In this document: piece by piece, positions 43,311-54,277 of the stretch
Layout of the letters: the number at the start of each line of letters is the position of its first letter
Numbering within the stretch: position 1 is the first letter of the stretch
Made by a program: the position numbers and the translations under genes
DNA from: Eupeodes corollae
Lineage: Eukaryota > Arthropoda > Insecta > Diptera > Syrphidae
NCBI RefSeq assembly: GCF_945859685.1
Contig: NC_079147.1
Coordinates: 253,012,572 to 253,076,571, forward strand
DNA length: 64,000 bases
Direction: 5' to 3'
The notes under the pieces: generated by a model
Told to the model about the DNA's origin: nothing
The model's input: only the letters and a program-made list of their open reading frames with translations
Database searches by the model: none

Positions 43311-45282
43311 TATAAAATAATAAAGTACACAAAAATTACGGATAACCTCAAAAATGTGAATAGTATTATACTGCATGTAACGACAGAGTCGTGCATTTTA
43401 TTTTATATGATCTAAGAAATCAACGCTTTTCTTATGCTGCAGTTTATTATTTTCATTTTGTTCAGAATATTTTAAAATATTGAACACAGAATTCCAGAAA
43501 CTTGGAAGAATTTGTAAAAGTCAAACATAAATTGATTATTTAATAACAGCTCATTTTGTATACTTTGAAAGAATACAAAATAAGTTGGAAACAATCTTAG
43601 AAAAGGTTCAAAACCAAGAAAAGAAGTGGTTTAACTTCGCATAGGTACCCCTGAGCTGAATGTTTTAAAACAAGTTACCAAATTTTATATTCAACTTCTT
43701 AAAATTTGTATCTACTTCCTAGCATACCCTTCGTTTTGAAGAGAAAGTAATAACTGACAAAATAAAACAGTAAAGACTTATGTTTTATTTGATGGATAAG
43801 GTAATAAATAATAATGTAAAAACAAATTTACTCCATTAATCCTCCATCATATTACTCCTAATCTATTTCTAAAATACAAGAAAAAAAACACACACAAACA
43901 TAAAACTCTTTTCTCAAACTCCGTATATCTTACATATTTTTATCATGTCTCCTTATCCAAGCAATTGAATCTACTCCAATAAATAACCCAATTTTTTTGC
44001 AACTCTACTCTTTTCTTCAGTATAATACGGTATGTGAGGTATACGATGTACATAACGTGCTACTGGTACATTCACTATAAACGAATGGAATCCTGAGGCA
44101 AGAAATTGGAAAATAAAGTAAATTAAGAGTCCTTTAACTTCCTCCTCCTTTTCCCATTTAAAGTTTTAAAATGCTGAGCTTGCTGCTGTTTCGGTTCTCG
44201 ATATCGATGCTGCGATGTCGATATCGATATCAAAATAAACATCGTTGCCGTCGTCGTCGTTGCGCCCGTCCTCGTCCTCGTCTTCTTCTTTTTCGTTCAC
44301 ATGAGATCCTTATATTTTCAGTTATAGGGTAATTCAGGAAAACATATTTCACTTGCTTAAAAAGTTTTTCTTTTTCTATTCTTTTTTTTGTTTTTAGTAG
44401 TTGGTTGCTTCCCTTATTTTACGACTCAAAAACATACGATACATATCTTATGTCTGGTATAATGCACATATAGATCCTTGTAAAGGAACATACATTATAT
44501 GCATTCAATCCAGAGAAACCACAACCCGAAAGCAGAAGGATGCAAAAGGCGAGGAAGGAATTCGTAGATTTCCATTTGAAATCGATGATGTTTAATTGGT
44601 GAGAAATCGTATGGCAATTGTATTAAGTGTTTCTTTTCCGGTTTGAGTAACGAAAATTTAATATAAAATTGAAATTCAATACCTTATGAGATGCAGTGCG
44701 GTGAGTGTTGGGAGCGGATGTTTCTTCCTCAAGAAATTCTCAGAATTTATTTCATTTCTATGAGATGGTGCCAGGTGTGATGTTGAGAGCTTAAGATTTT
44801 GAAAAGGTGTTGAAAATCCATTCAGGTGAATATACTCGTATCATTTATTCAACAAAAGGGTTTCGAACATCTGTCTCGAATGATTGAATAAACATCACAA
44901 TGATATGGTCAAAAGGACATTCAAAAGACAACGAAATTACTGGATGAGATATTGATGATGCCATATTAGAAATACCAAATGATACTGTTAGTCTTATGTT
45001 TATGGGTGTGTGCCTGAATAAGGATTGACAAATCCTTGAAGAACATTTTCGTATTCTAAATAATCGAAGAAATTTGAATAAAATCGATACTTGCATCAAA
45101 TAAGCATTTTGAATATTAAAATTGCATTTTGTAGTCATTATTCAGTTGCATTAAAAGGAAGTTATTCATATTAGTGTTTTAGTAGATTTAAACAACATAC
45201 GATTATGTAAATAAAAACTATTAAAAAGTAATAAGAATGCTGATATCAAGTCAGATTTTCTTCTGCTAAAAACATTGTTTAT
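43311..45282. other. Spacer with low-complexity patch, one possible exon
   Basis: Mostly unique AT-rich DNA. 44200-44230 has overlapping TATCGATATC palindromes, and 44240-44290 is a GTCGTC/CTCGTC-type trinucleotide patch (poly-Asp/Glu or Arg if translated). The possible exon at 44401-44583 is entered separately. Nothing else is recognisable. Confidence 0.4.
44401..44583 (+). CDS. Possible terminal exon of unknown host gene
   Basis: A pyrimidine tract (TTTTCTATTCTTTTTTTTG, then TTTTTAGTAG) ending at 44400 looks like a splice acceptor. It is followed by 60 open codons ending TAA at 44595-44597 in the same reading. The translation has a mixed, non-repetitive composition with KQKDAKGEEGIRRFPFEIDD near the end. 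I do not recognise the protein. It may be chance: 60 codons is short, no upstream exon was identified, and no start codon other than an in-frame TTG exists. Confidence 0.2.
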
Positions 45283-45915
45283 TTAACCCATTACCTGCTA
45301 TTGTACGCAATTGAGTACAGTATTTTTAAAAATTTTAATTTGATATTTTCAAAAACTAGGCTTTGATTTAATTTTTTTTTAATGAAAAGCAAGGATGTAC
45401 ATCTGTTTTGTCATTGGAAATAATTTCGTTGAGGTCAAAAGCTTTTTTTAAGTTGTTTGGTTACCTTTTGTGTCGTGCATTTTTTTTCTAGCCGTTTTGT
45501 GTTCTTGCAAAACTAAAAGGTTTATTCAATTTTTAACAATTGACTAACTTGTGAATAATCCATTATGTTCATTAGGTTTTTTATCAAGAAAAAATTCTGG
45601 AAAAAATATATCATAAAAAGTATTGCTTTTTGTTCGAAATAAATCGTACACAAAAGTGATGTACTCGATTGAGTACACTGGCCAAAACCGTGTTATTTTT
45701 CCTTTTGCATTTGTAGATAAATGGCTCTTACAACGGTTAATTGTAAGATCTGGTATGGAAAGCGCTATTCAAATCTTTACAATTCTGTTGATGATATCCC
45801 AGATGATGGAAATAAAGTAGATGTAGTGGTTATTTCACCGGATGTTGGTATCCAAACAGATGAAGAGGATATATCGCTCACAGCCTGCAATAATGGCACA
45901 ACTCAAAAAAATTGA
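45283..45915 (+). mobile_element. piggyBac-like element, left end and transposase N-terminus
   Basis: TTAA at 45283-45286 followed by CCCATTACCTGCTATTGTAC fits the obligate TTAA target and CCC-starting terminal repeat of piggyBac. At 45721-45915 a frame reads YNSVDDIPDDGNKVDVVVIS then DVGIQTDEEDIS, the acidic N-terminal region of piggyBac transposases, before stopping at 45915 (TTQKN*). A repeated word GTACTCGATTGAGTAC (about 45660) echoes GTACGCAATTGAGTAC near the end (45303), perhaps a subterminal site. The catalytic domain does not follow directly; related coding sequence is at 49.5-50.2 kb. Confidence 0.7.
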
Positions 45916-46296
45916 AATTTGAACTGTGAACGCCATTATGGTTAAAATTTAACGCCTTACATTTCTGTAAAATCGGCACATTGATACTTCCTCTCAATTC
46001 CAAAAGATGGAGATAGTGCCATACTGGCCTTCTCTCAGTATTCTCTTGATCGTGAGTGTGTTCGCGTCTCCTTCTTAAAGCAACTTTGGCACATTACAGT
46101 TGTGCCAGGATCGAGGTCAGTAAATTGTTTAGTTTTTAAAGCAATAATGGCATATATCGAGTTGTGCCACTATTACGCCGCTTATGGTAACGAATTCAAT
46201 ATTTACATCTGGAAAGAACGGCACATTTTGATTTGTGCCACTATTGCATCAAAGTGCATTATGAAAACATTATGATTATAATTATTTGTGCCATTA
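45891..46296. repeat. 406-bp segment with inverted ends and clustered GGCACA/TGTGCC sites
   Basis: The segment starts TAATGGCACAA (45891-45901) and ends TTGTGCCATTA (46286-46296), an exact 11-bp inverted repeat. Inside it GGCACA or its complement TGTGCC recurs at about 45975, 46088, 46101, 46163, 46220 and 46234, several as close inverted pairs. No ORF. A third TTGTGCCATTA occurs at 49497-49507. It could be a small non-autonomous transposon or part of the piggyBac-like element. Confidence 0.55.
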
Positions 46297-48077
46297 CGTA
46301 TTTTGAAAATACACTTAAAATTAATTTTAAGTTTATAAGAAAGAAATTTATTTAACGTTTTATTTTTAAGTTTTTATGAATAAGAAATGAATTTTGTATT
46401 GGTTGAATAAAAAACATTATTTGGAGAGCTAACGTGATTTAGTTTTTTTCGACTTTTTCAATTATTACATCAAGTTTTTGGTAAATAGTTGAGGAATTTT
46501 GTAATATGCCGTTATTCTTTGAAATGGCACTTGAAGACTTTCGATATACTCTGCTTAATTCAATAATGACACTTTCCCAAAATAGGGCGGTTGCCGCCCA
46601 CTTTTTAATCTCGGAAAAATGTTATTATGAAGGTAATGATTCTAACGTCAAAATAGCAAATCCGTATCAGGATAGCCTAATTTATAAGAACAGAAATCTT
46701 AATTGAAAAAAGGCATTATTTTAAATCTCTTATATCTCAAAAGTGAATAAAATGCACGACTGGGTCGCACGAACTTGCTCCTGTATGCTAAGAGTCTGTT
46801 TAAAAAAGTACTTATATAAGATTTAAAAATATACCTGTAAAATAAGTTTGTCTTCAAAGATATAAATGCCATTTAATTTGTCAAAAAAAACCGCACGATC
46901 TTTGTATATGAAAACCATAGAACTCTCATGAGCAGAAACTTTTAGGGCGACTAGATGCCGAGTCGTTGGCGTGGCGTTTGTATCGAAAGTGGAGAAATTC
47001 AGAGGGAGCGAAAGAAAAATATTATATCCATTCCCTTAAGCAGCCAGGAGAATAAGGGAGATAGTTAAATTTCGACCCACAAAGTCTACACAATTTCCTT
47101 CATTCTATTTGAGTCTAAGCTTGTATATGTTTTCACATAAAAGAGCTTCCATATGAAGGTAGATGAATTTGATTTTGTTTTTTTATATCAATGCACTTTA
47201 TATAAAAAAAAAACGGAAAAGTAAAACAAAATGGCATAATATTGTATCTAATAAAGGGATGAAAGATACTTCTGCATGCTTACGTCAGCTGTTTAGGATC
47301 TTTTACCGATATTTGTTTTTATTTACATTCATAAGTCTGCTTTTACTTAGGTACGATCTTTGTATATGAAAAATGGTTTCTATTATGTATAAAGCTACGA
47401 TGCGATTCATATAGATTCAACTTGTTCCTACAAAGCTTTTTTCCTTTAGATAGAGCTTTATTGTAATTTCATATTAGAAGAACCAGGATGGAAAATAAAT
47501 AAAATAAGAAAGAGGCAGACCATGAAATGTTTAAATTGTAAAGCGATCGCCTATTGGTTGTGTAGTTAGGTATCAGGTAGATGTCTAAAACGAATAAAGA
47601 ATAGTTCATTGGTGTGCTTAGCTTTATGCAGATAGATAGATAAGGACATGTTTATGATGATAATGAAGGAATGTTATTGGTAGCTAAAAGGTTCATACTA
47701 CATTCCTTCTTTACTATAAGCACAGATAATAAATTTATTATCTGTGCTATAAGTTTTCAGCGCTAACATAGAGTTTTTACGTTCAGTTTATTTAATTTGT
47801 TAAAGTTTAAAAAAATAACAAGCATACGAACAGGTACCCGAAATTGCTATTCATGTGTTTTTTACAGTCAGGCTTTGTGTGCGCTTTGGATTTTAGTTAT
47901 GAAGTGACACATAAGCAGTAGTTGTAGAAGTTGTACGTAATACCTTTATAAATAGGTATAATGTGTATACGTTGAAAAAGTGATTCTAATAGAAAATACA
48001 TATACTCTCTCTGGACCGTTTCTTTAACTTGTAGTAAGTATTTATTCTTTTATATAGGCGAAGGAAAGTAAATCATG
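46297..48077. other. AT-rich spacer, no gene recognised
   Basis: No convincing coding sequence. The word ACGATCTTTGTATATGAAAA occurs twice (about 46896 and 47353), and 46800-46890 shares AATAAGTTTGTCTTCAAA with the dispersed repeat at 48640. Nothing else is recognisable. Confidence 0.4.
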
Positions 48078-48324
48078 TCGAGCCCTTACCGCAAATTTAT
48101 TGTAAGCGCCAAAATTAATTTTATCGTAAACGACAAATCAAAAGCTTACTGCTGGTCCTTGAAACAACTTGTGCCCATAGTCAGTATTGAAAATTAGTAA
48201 TTATCCTTAAGTTAAGAAATAGCAACAGCCTCCACGGTTCTATGTGTTATTAGCAAATTTTAATAATTAAGTTTTCTTTTTTATTGAAAATGTCGCTTAC
48301 GATAAAATGGCGGGAAGGGCTCGA
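48078..48324. mobile_element. 247-bp MITE with TCGAGCCCTT terminal inverted repeats
   Basis: Left end TCGAGCCCTTACCGC with GTAAGCGCC further in; right end reversed TCGAGCCCTTCCCGC with GTAAGCGAC, so the imperfect inverted repeats extend about 35 bases. The interior is non-coding and has a further ATCGTAAACGACA inverted echo. Flanks are CATG and TGTG; a target duplication is not clear. The parent transposon is unknown. Confidence 0.7.
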
Positions 48325-48639
48325 TGTGTGAAACAACCTTATTCGTAAAGAATAATATTTTAAAATCACATATACAAAGTAACCAATATAATACTTCTTG
48401 ATAGACACTTTAAAATAGATTGTTGATTAAATATATATCATATTCGTTGATCCTCTACAGTTGCGCTACATGGGCAGCCATATCGTTGGTATTTACAATA
48501 ATTTTAGTTATAAAAATACATAAATATGTACCAAAGGCACTAATTTAGATAAAAGCTAGGAATGTAATTACAATTTTGTTAAAATAATGCGCTCTTTCGG
48601 GCTCATGCACAATTAAAATATTAAAAAAAAAAACTATTT

Positions 48640-49440
48640 AAAATTTTGCCCGAAAAATAAGTTTGTCTTCAAAAATTAAAATGCCATTTTATAAATAAAA
48701 AAACATTTGATTTTTCAATTTTTTTTTTTGAAAATCGTTAGAGCGGATTTTTTTTAAATTAATTTTTTATATATAAAATTTTTAAATTTTGTTCTAAAAA
48801 TATTTTTGGTAAGCAGTTGTTTAGAGGTTGTTAATATACGCTTTACGTTTAAATTTCGTAAAAAAATGTTGACCTGTTTTTGAGATATCGAATTTTGAAA
48901 AAATAAAATTCAATATTTTTTTAAAAATCCAAACAATAATAAATTGCACTTTTGATAATCAAATATTGTTAAGGCAATATAAGAGGTCATTCAGAAAAAA
49001 AATTATTGAAATCGGTTCATAAGTTTCTGAGTAAATTAAAAAACAAAATAACGGTTGTATGAGCGGTACCTTTCCTGAGCAATACAAAAATTTGTTTTTC
49101 TTATTTAAAGAAGCCAAGTTAAAAAATAAAATTTTAGAGGAAATTTAAAGAAAATCTATCGGTTTGTTTTTGAGAAAACTCGAATTTTCGTTTTTTGACC
49201 AAAAAAATTGTATGGTGGCCACTGTTAGTTTTGATCTTAAAAAAAAAATGAAAAAAACGCCTAACGCGAATCTGCTCAAAACCTTAACTTCCAAGTTAGA
49301 ACTCAATCGACCCAATGGTTTAGGCTGTAGGAGCGTGGACAGACAGACAAAACCGACCGGACGGAATCGCGGGACCCACTTTTTTCGACTTCTGTACCAT
49401 CGTAATATCATGTTTGATTAAAATCTCGAGTTCGAAATTT
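48640..49440. repeat. Older dispersed non-coding repeat
   Basis: Contains AATAAGTTTGTCTTCAAAAA, AAAAAATGTTGACCTGTTTT, AAATCGGTTCATAAGTTTCT, and further on TAGGAGCGTGGACAGACAGA and CGGAATCGCGGGACCCACTT. Parts recur diverged at 15040-15260 and 46800-46890. Overlapping ORFs of 85-115 codons on both strands here are products of the repeat and show no protein similarity I know. Confidence 0.55.
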
Positions 49441-49492
49441 TGCACGAATGCAAAACTTGCCATATAGTTCCTATATGTCGCAAGTAAAAAAA

Positions 49493-50225
49493 TGAGTTGT
49501 GCCATTAATGCAGGCGGTGAGCGATATAATGTGAGAATGACTTGCTTGATCCCTATATACATGTTGATATTCCAGAAGCAGTAGAGGTTGAAATCAATGA
49601 TGGATTTGAAAGCGAAGACGATATCCCAATTTTTTAATTTGAAGGAGGAAAGCTCAGACAGTATCAAAATACTGCTTTAAAATGGTCCAATCATGTGATT
49701 TATTCTGCAGAAATGGCTGAAACATTTAATTATTTGGAAAACCTTACCAAAGTAAATAAACAGTTGGAATTGGAAGACGAAGTTCAAATCTTTGAACACT
49801 TTTTCGAAGATGATATAATGAATTTAACTGTGGAGAAAAGTCGGATACACGCACTGGACCAAAACTGTTACTCGTTCTTATTTAAAAAAGAAGATCAAAG
49901 AAAGTTTGTTGGCATTATGCTTTTTTTCGGGATATCACACTTTCCCCAAGAATCATTCATTTGGCCAACAATTCATGTACTGGTAAGGCAGAAGAGATGG
50001 CGATGATTAGACCTTTGATGAAAATTACTTGCAAGAATTATCAAAAATGTTTTTTTTTTATGATAAACTTTCGATTGACAAAGCGATGGTAAAGTAATTT
50101 GGTCATCATTCCGCAAAGCAATTTATTCGTGTAAAGCCTGTTTGTTTTGGATATAAGGAGTGGATGATTTGTAGCAGCGATGAATATGGCTACAATGTTG
50201 ATATATACAGGTGCGTCTTGATTCC
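49493..50225 (+). pseudogene. piggyBac-like transposase fragment
   Basis: A plus-strand frame from about 49560 reads VDIPEAVEVEINDGFESEDD, then a 103-codon open stretch (49695-50006) with KLRQY-type entry upstream, EVQIFEHFFEDDIMN and KKEDQRKFVGIMLFFGISHF, the usual start of the DDE_Tnp_1_7 domain. After a deletion, 50060-50225 has KLSIDKAMVK*FGHHSAKQF and KPVCFGYKEWMICSSDEYGY, the block around a catalytic Asp. Stops make it non-functional. The first 38 bases (49493-49530) are an inverted match to piggyBac coding sequence at 45868-45905. Confidence 0.8.
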
Positions 50226-50583
50226 TAAAGTTATTATATTTTATATTAGGTGTAGTGAGAGTGTTTGAAGCAAGTCGAACTTTTGTAGGCTTTTGCAAAA
50301 AGACCAAGTTTTAAGTGTTTTAGTTTGAATCTAAAGTTAATAACACATTTGAACCCTTTTTATTTATAACTGAGGGTGAGTATGTTAAAATTCAATCAAA
50401 AGTCATCAAATTATAGGCAAAAACCGAAGAAAAAAAAATCCAATTGTTAACTATATATAAGCAAACTATGCAACGGACACCACCTCGTATATTTCACTGA
50501 GCACCACATCGAAGAGAGATCTATCCAAAACTTAACCCAAAAACTTCCCGCCACATAAAATTACTGATAAAACCAGAAATAAT
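50226..50583. other. Spacer / leader of LINE ORF1 remnant
   Basis: No gene. From about 50450 the sequence (GCAAACTATGCAACGGACAC) is less AT-rich and runs straight into the ORF1 remnant, so it may be the 5' UTR of that LINE. Confidence 0.35.
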
Positions 50584-51170
50584 ATGTCGTCTGTAGGTTC
50601 AATGTCAGCCATGGATCTAAAAATCGTTGTGAACTATATTATGGCTTCGTTACTTGATGAAAAATTAAAGGATCTTCCCAACAAAGCCGATATGGCAAAG
50701 ATCGGGGCTGATATAAACACTCTTAAACAGCACAATCTCTCATTTCAATATTAGCTTGTTAAAATGGAATCCCGCTGTTCCTCTCGAGTGACAAGTTGAG
50801 TTTCTATCAAGAAAGGCAAGTGAAAAGAACCTCGTTTTAAGGAAGGCGAAATCACTTTGTATGGATTCAGAAACACAAGCATCGAGAACATTGCTGTGGA
50901 ACTTCAAAACAAAGATGATGTCGGGAGAATCAAAAACACCGGTATATCGCTACATAGAGATTATCCCGTCGCGGCAAGAAAAAGGAGACGAAAGCTTTTA
51001 AAAATAAAACATCAAGTTTTGACAAAGAACAAAAATTCTAAAATATTTATTAGAGGAGACATGATAAAAATTTATGATAAAACATTTTATTTCAACTCAA
51101 ATAATGCGCTAACATGTGACGAAACAGTAGTAGTAGTAGTAGTAGTTTTATTGAGATTTTTCTTTCTAAC
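50584..51170 (+). pseudogene. LINE ORF1 (nucleic-acid chaperone-like) remnant
   Basis: It opens with ATG at 50584 (MSSVGSMSAMDLKIVVNYIM), has LDEKLKDLPNKADMAKIGAD, suffers a stop near 50753, and resumes at 50857-51120 with ENIAVELQNKDDVGRIKN, then GISLHRDYPVAARKRRRKLL and FIRGDMIKIYDKTFYF. The second part resembles the C-terminal region of ORF1 proteins of CR1- or L1-like insect LINEs (short alpha/beta fold with a conserved RDYP...RR...L pattern). A TAG triplet repeat (about 51127-51147) cuts it off. Moderate confidence in the family type. Confidence 0.55.
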
Positions 51171-51703
51171 ACATGTATATTATTAATTCTAATTACATAG
51201 GCACTTATATATATGTATTCAATTTGTCGACTTAGAATTGGTCTGACTAACAATTAATATTGATATTTTTTAAGATTTTTTAGAAAAAAAAAAAACAAAT
51301 TTAGGTAGCTAAAGATATTTTCCTTTTACAGTTTAAGAATTTTAATAATACGTCCACTCAACAAGACGATAACATAAAAGATACTTAACCTAATGAAATG
51401 AAATGGAACTGAGATATGAGCGTATATAGACGTCTCTATCTAAACACTAGAGTAGTGTGCACATATATTTTATTCAGAAGAATACCAATTTCATAAGTCA
51501 TTTATGACAGCCAGTTGGGTGGTTGTTTTAATGTTTTTTAAACATACTCATATTTTTAGATTGAATGTACATATTTAGATACACATTTTTGTACTTTTTG
51601 CAGTTCAATTATAATACTTAATAATACTTAAGAATACTTAAAAATACTTAAATTAAATGATACTTATTATTATTAAATTAACTTCACAGCCAAGTTACTA
51701 ATA
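51171..51703. other. AT-rich spacer
   Basis: No gene seen. It contains four or five copies of AATACTTA-type words around 51613-51665, just outside the terminal repeat of the transposon starting at 51704. Confidence 0.4.
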
Positions 51704-51720
51704 CTCGCCTGAAAAGGTAA

Positions 51721-52240
51721 AATATCTTAAGTCAACTTAAGATGATTTGCTTTTTATTAATGGATCCTAATTCTTTTTTAAAGGAGTATAGATCTGTCCA
51801 ATCCGTATTCTTTTATCTCACTCCTTTCGCTTTGTATGAAGAAAAAAATTTCATCTTATGTATTAAAAAGATATTGCTACAAAACGTAAAACATCTTAAG
51901 TCAATATAAGTTGTTGTCTTCAATCAAATTAATAAATTTTAAACAGACTTAAGATTATTTCATCTTGATCATTTGTTATAATTGTAAAAAAGTAAAACAT
52001 ATTAGGTTGACTTAAGATACTTTACTACGTGCAATACAAAAAAAAACTCGCCCTTAAGTTGACTTAAGATACATTTCATTAAAAAATTTCTTGAAAGTGA
52101 AAAAAAGCAAATCATCTTATCTTCATATAAGATTTTATCGTGAAATTCAATTTTTTTTTTCTGGAACCTAAGTAGACACAGGATATTTTACCGTTTGCAA
52201 TATAAAAAAAATACACGCAACTACGATGACATAAGATGGA
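51721..52240. repeat. Left subterminal palindromic repeats (ATCTTAAGT…ACTTAAGAT)
   Basis: Repeated words include ATCTTAAGTCAACTTAAGAT at about 51724 and CATCTTAAGTCAATATAAG near 51893. Others are GACTTAAGATTATTT near 51944, TTGACTTAAGATACTTTAC near 52007, CTTAAGTTGACTTAAGATAC near 52052 and ATCTTATCTTCATATAAGAT near 52116. The best unit is a near-perfect 20-base palindrome. Such arrays inside transposon ends usually bind the transposase; that role is inferred. Confidence 0.75.
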
Positions 52241-52498
52241 TTCAATGGCAGTTTAGTTCAGTATTTTGCTCAGAGCATATGTTCCTTAGATTAAAGTGCA
52301 ATTATTGTGTTTGAAAGATCCTATGAAGTACAACGATAACTTCTAGCTAAACTTAAATAAAGAGACAAACAAACTAAAATTTTTAATTCAGAGGTAAACA
52401 CCTTTTACTTTTTTGTTAGGTTTTTAAATGTGCATCCTTTTAAATAGATAAGTAATTCTAGCTTATTTCTCATTTAAAATCATTTTTAGACAATCATA

Positions 52499-53814
52499 AT
52501 GTATAGCAATTCCCGTGCAGCAGCCATTTTGCGTATGGTTAATTCAAAAAGGAAAACTGGAACTCAACTTTGCACGAAAGAGGAACATGAAAAGAACATT
52601 TTTCAAAATGAACTTCAATTTTTGAATGATGAAGTTTTCGATGATGACATAACCGACCCAAACTATTATCATTTTTTTGAGGACGAAAGCATTGTTTCAG
52701 ATAAGAATGATAATGTTGGCATTGAAGACACAAACTGTTCTTCTGAAGAAAGCATGGTCTCAGAAAGAAACGAAAATGTGGATCCTATTACTCAACAAAT
52801 GAGAGAAGAAGTTGAAAGGCAGCTTAATTTAGAAAGATCATTTGAAATTGAAGTACCATCTTTAAATAATGAAAAACAGAGCGAAACATCAACTTCAAGA
52901 AAACAAAAAAGAAATCAAGGTAAGATGTATGTAACAAAAACTGGAAATTTTATGAGGTAAAAAATATGCAAGGAACTCGAAAGTTGCCGAAAAAAATGTA
53001 AAACTCGAGTCACACATGAAAATCAAAAAAATATCTTTGACGTGTATTGGAAGTTAGGAAGCCATAAAAAGAGGATTGAGTTCCTTAATCGTTTGATTGA
53101 AGTAGTTCCTACGAAAAATCAACGATTGACTGCCCAACGCCAGCGAAACCGGTCTGTTTCTAATCTTTACTTTTTGGAAATCCATGGAAACAGAATTAAT
53201 GTCTGTCAAAAATGTTTTTTATACACGTTTGATGAGACTGAACAAATTATAAAAACAATTGTAAAGAAATAACGAAATTCTAATTCTGGATTTATTGAAG
53301 TTGACATAAGAAGGGATCCTGCAAATAAAATATAACCTATAAAAGTCAATGAGATCCGCAATCACATCAACAGCTTTCCATTGTATGAAAGTCATTACAC
53401 GCGTGCATCTTCATCTCAAAAATACTTAGCAAGTGATTTAACAGTAACAAAAATGTATGAACTTTACTCAGAATCACATGAAAATCCAGTTTCATACACA
53501 AAGTACAGGAGTTCAGTAAGGTGGCTGAGATACACGAAAACATTTGGAATCATACAGTATAAGACCAGTTTAGTAGAAGAAGAGGATTTCAAAATATTGA
53601 ATACGAAGAAGAGGGGGATTGCCAAACTCACCATAAGTGATTTAAATTTAGAATACAACGGACCCATAAATATAAGTGCTGCAAAGAAAAGAATCTTGTT
53701 GATATGATCGATCTGATAAATCCTAACTATCATGAATTTTACCTTAATCTGCCATCTGATAATCAACAGGATATTCATCCAGATCTGTCAGAAGACTCTG
53801 AAGAAGAAGCTTAA
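52499..53814 (+). pseudogene. Transposase-like protein of unknown superfamily, internally deleted
   Basis: An ATG at 52499 opens a 153-codon acidic N-terminal part (DDDITDPNYYHFFEDESIVS; stop after NFMR). The next block, 52970-53270 in another frame, has KKCKTRVTHENQKNIFDVYW and INVCQKCFLYTFDETEQIIK with paired cysteines. 53381-53707 has YESHYTRASSSQKYLASDLT and VTKMYELYSE, then a run ending NLEYNGPINISAAKK. A frameshift at about 53693 leads to NLVDMIDLINPNYHEFYLNL and a stop at 53812-53814. The HINSFP..ESHY.R....YL...L...KMYELY pattern recurs in uncharacterised insect proteins, as I recall, linked to transposons. The expected middle, presumably catalytic, region appears missing between SYTKYRSSV and RWLRY. 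Confidence 0.6.
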
Positions 53815-53966
53815 TTTAAAAAAAAAAAAAACATTTTGTAATTACTAATAAGTTTATGTTTCATTAATTTTTAAGAATTTCTTCCTACAAATTTATTTTT
53901 ATTAATTTATGTTTTGAACTTCTAATTTTTAAATTTAATAAAAACAAAGAAAAAATATCATCTTAT

Positions 53967-54277
53967 TTTAGGAATTAATTGTTTATTTTCTTTTGTTTTC
54001 TGTTTAATAAAACGCTGAATCGGTTTCAATGTATTTTTTTGTTTTATTTATACTTATTTCTTTAGCGAGATCAAAAATGACACGTCCGACCGATATGACT
54101 AACACAATTCAACTGAACTAACTACTTCGGTTGGCGTGCTTTTTGATTCTCTCTCTTTACTTAAATTCTATTCTAGTGGCAGCCCTTTACATTTATTATT
54201 TTAAATAAAGAAAAGAGATCTTACAGTTGTACATTTGGTTTTGTTTTTATTCTGTTTTTTTATATTTTTTGCTTACA
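53967..54277 (-). repeat. Gypsy 3' LTR
   Basis: 311 bases. It contains AATAAA-type words and the T-rich CAATTAATTCCTAAA end on the coding strand. The Gag-Pol frame ends inside it: the coding-strand start TGTAAGCAAAAAATATAA supplies the last codons and the stop. Confidence 0.95.

Noticed and set aside
44200..44295. TATCGATATC palindromes and GTCGTC/CTCGTC run considered as an acidic coding exon on the minus strand
   Set aside because: Low-complexity trinucleotide sequence without flanking coding evidence.
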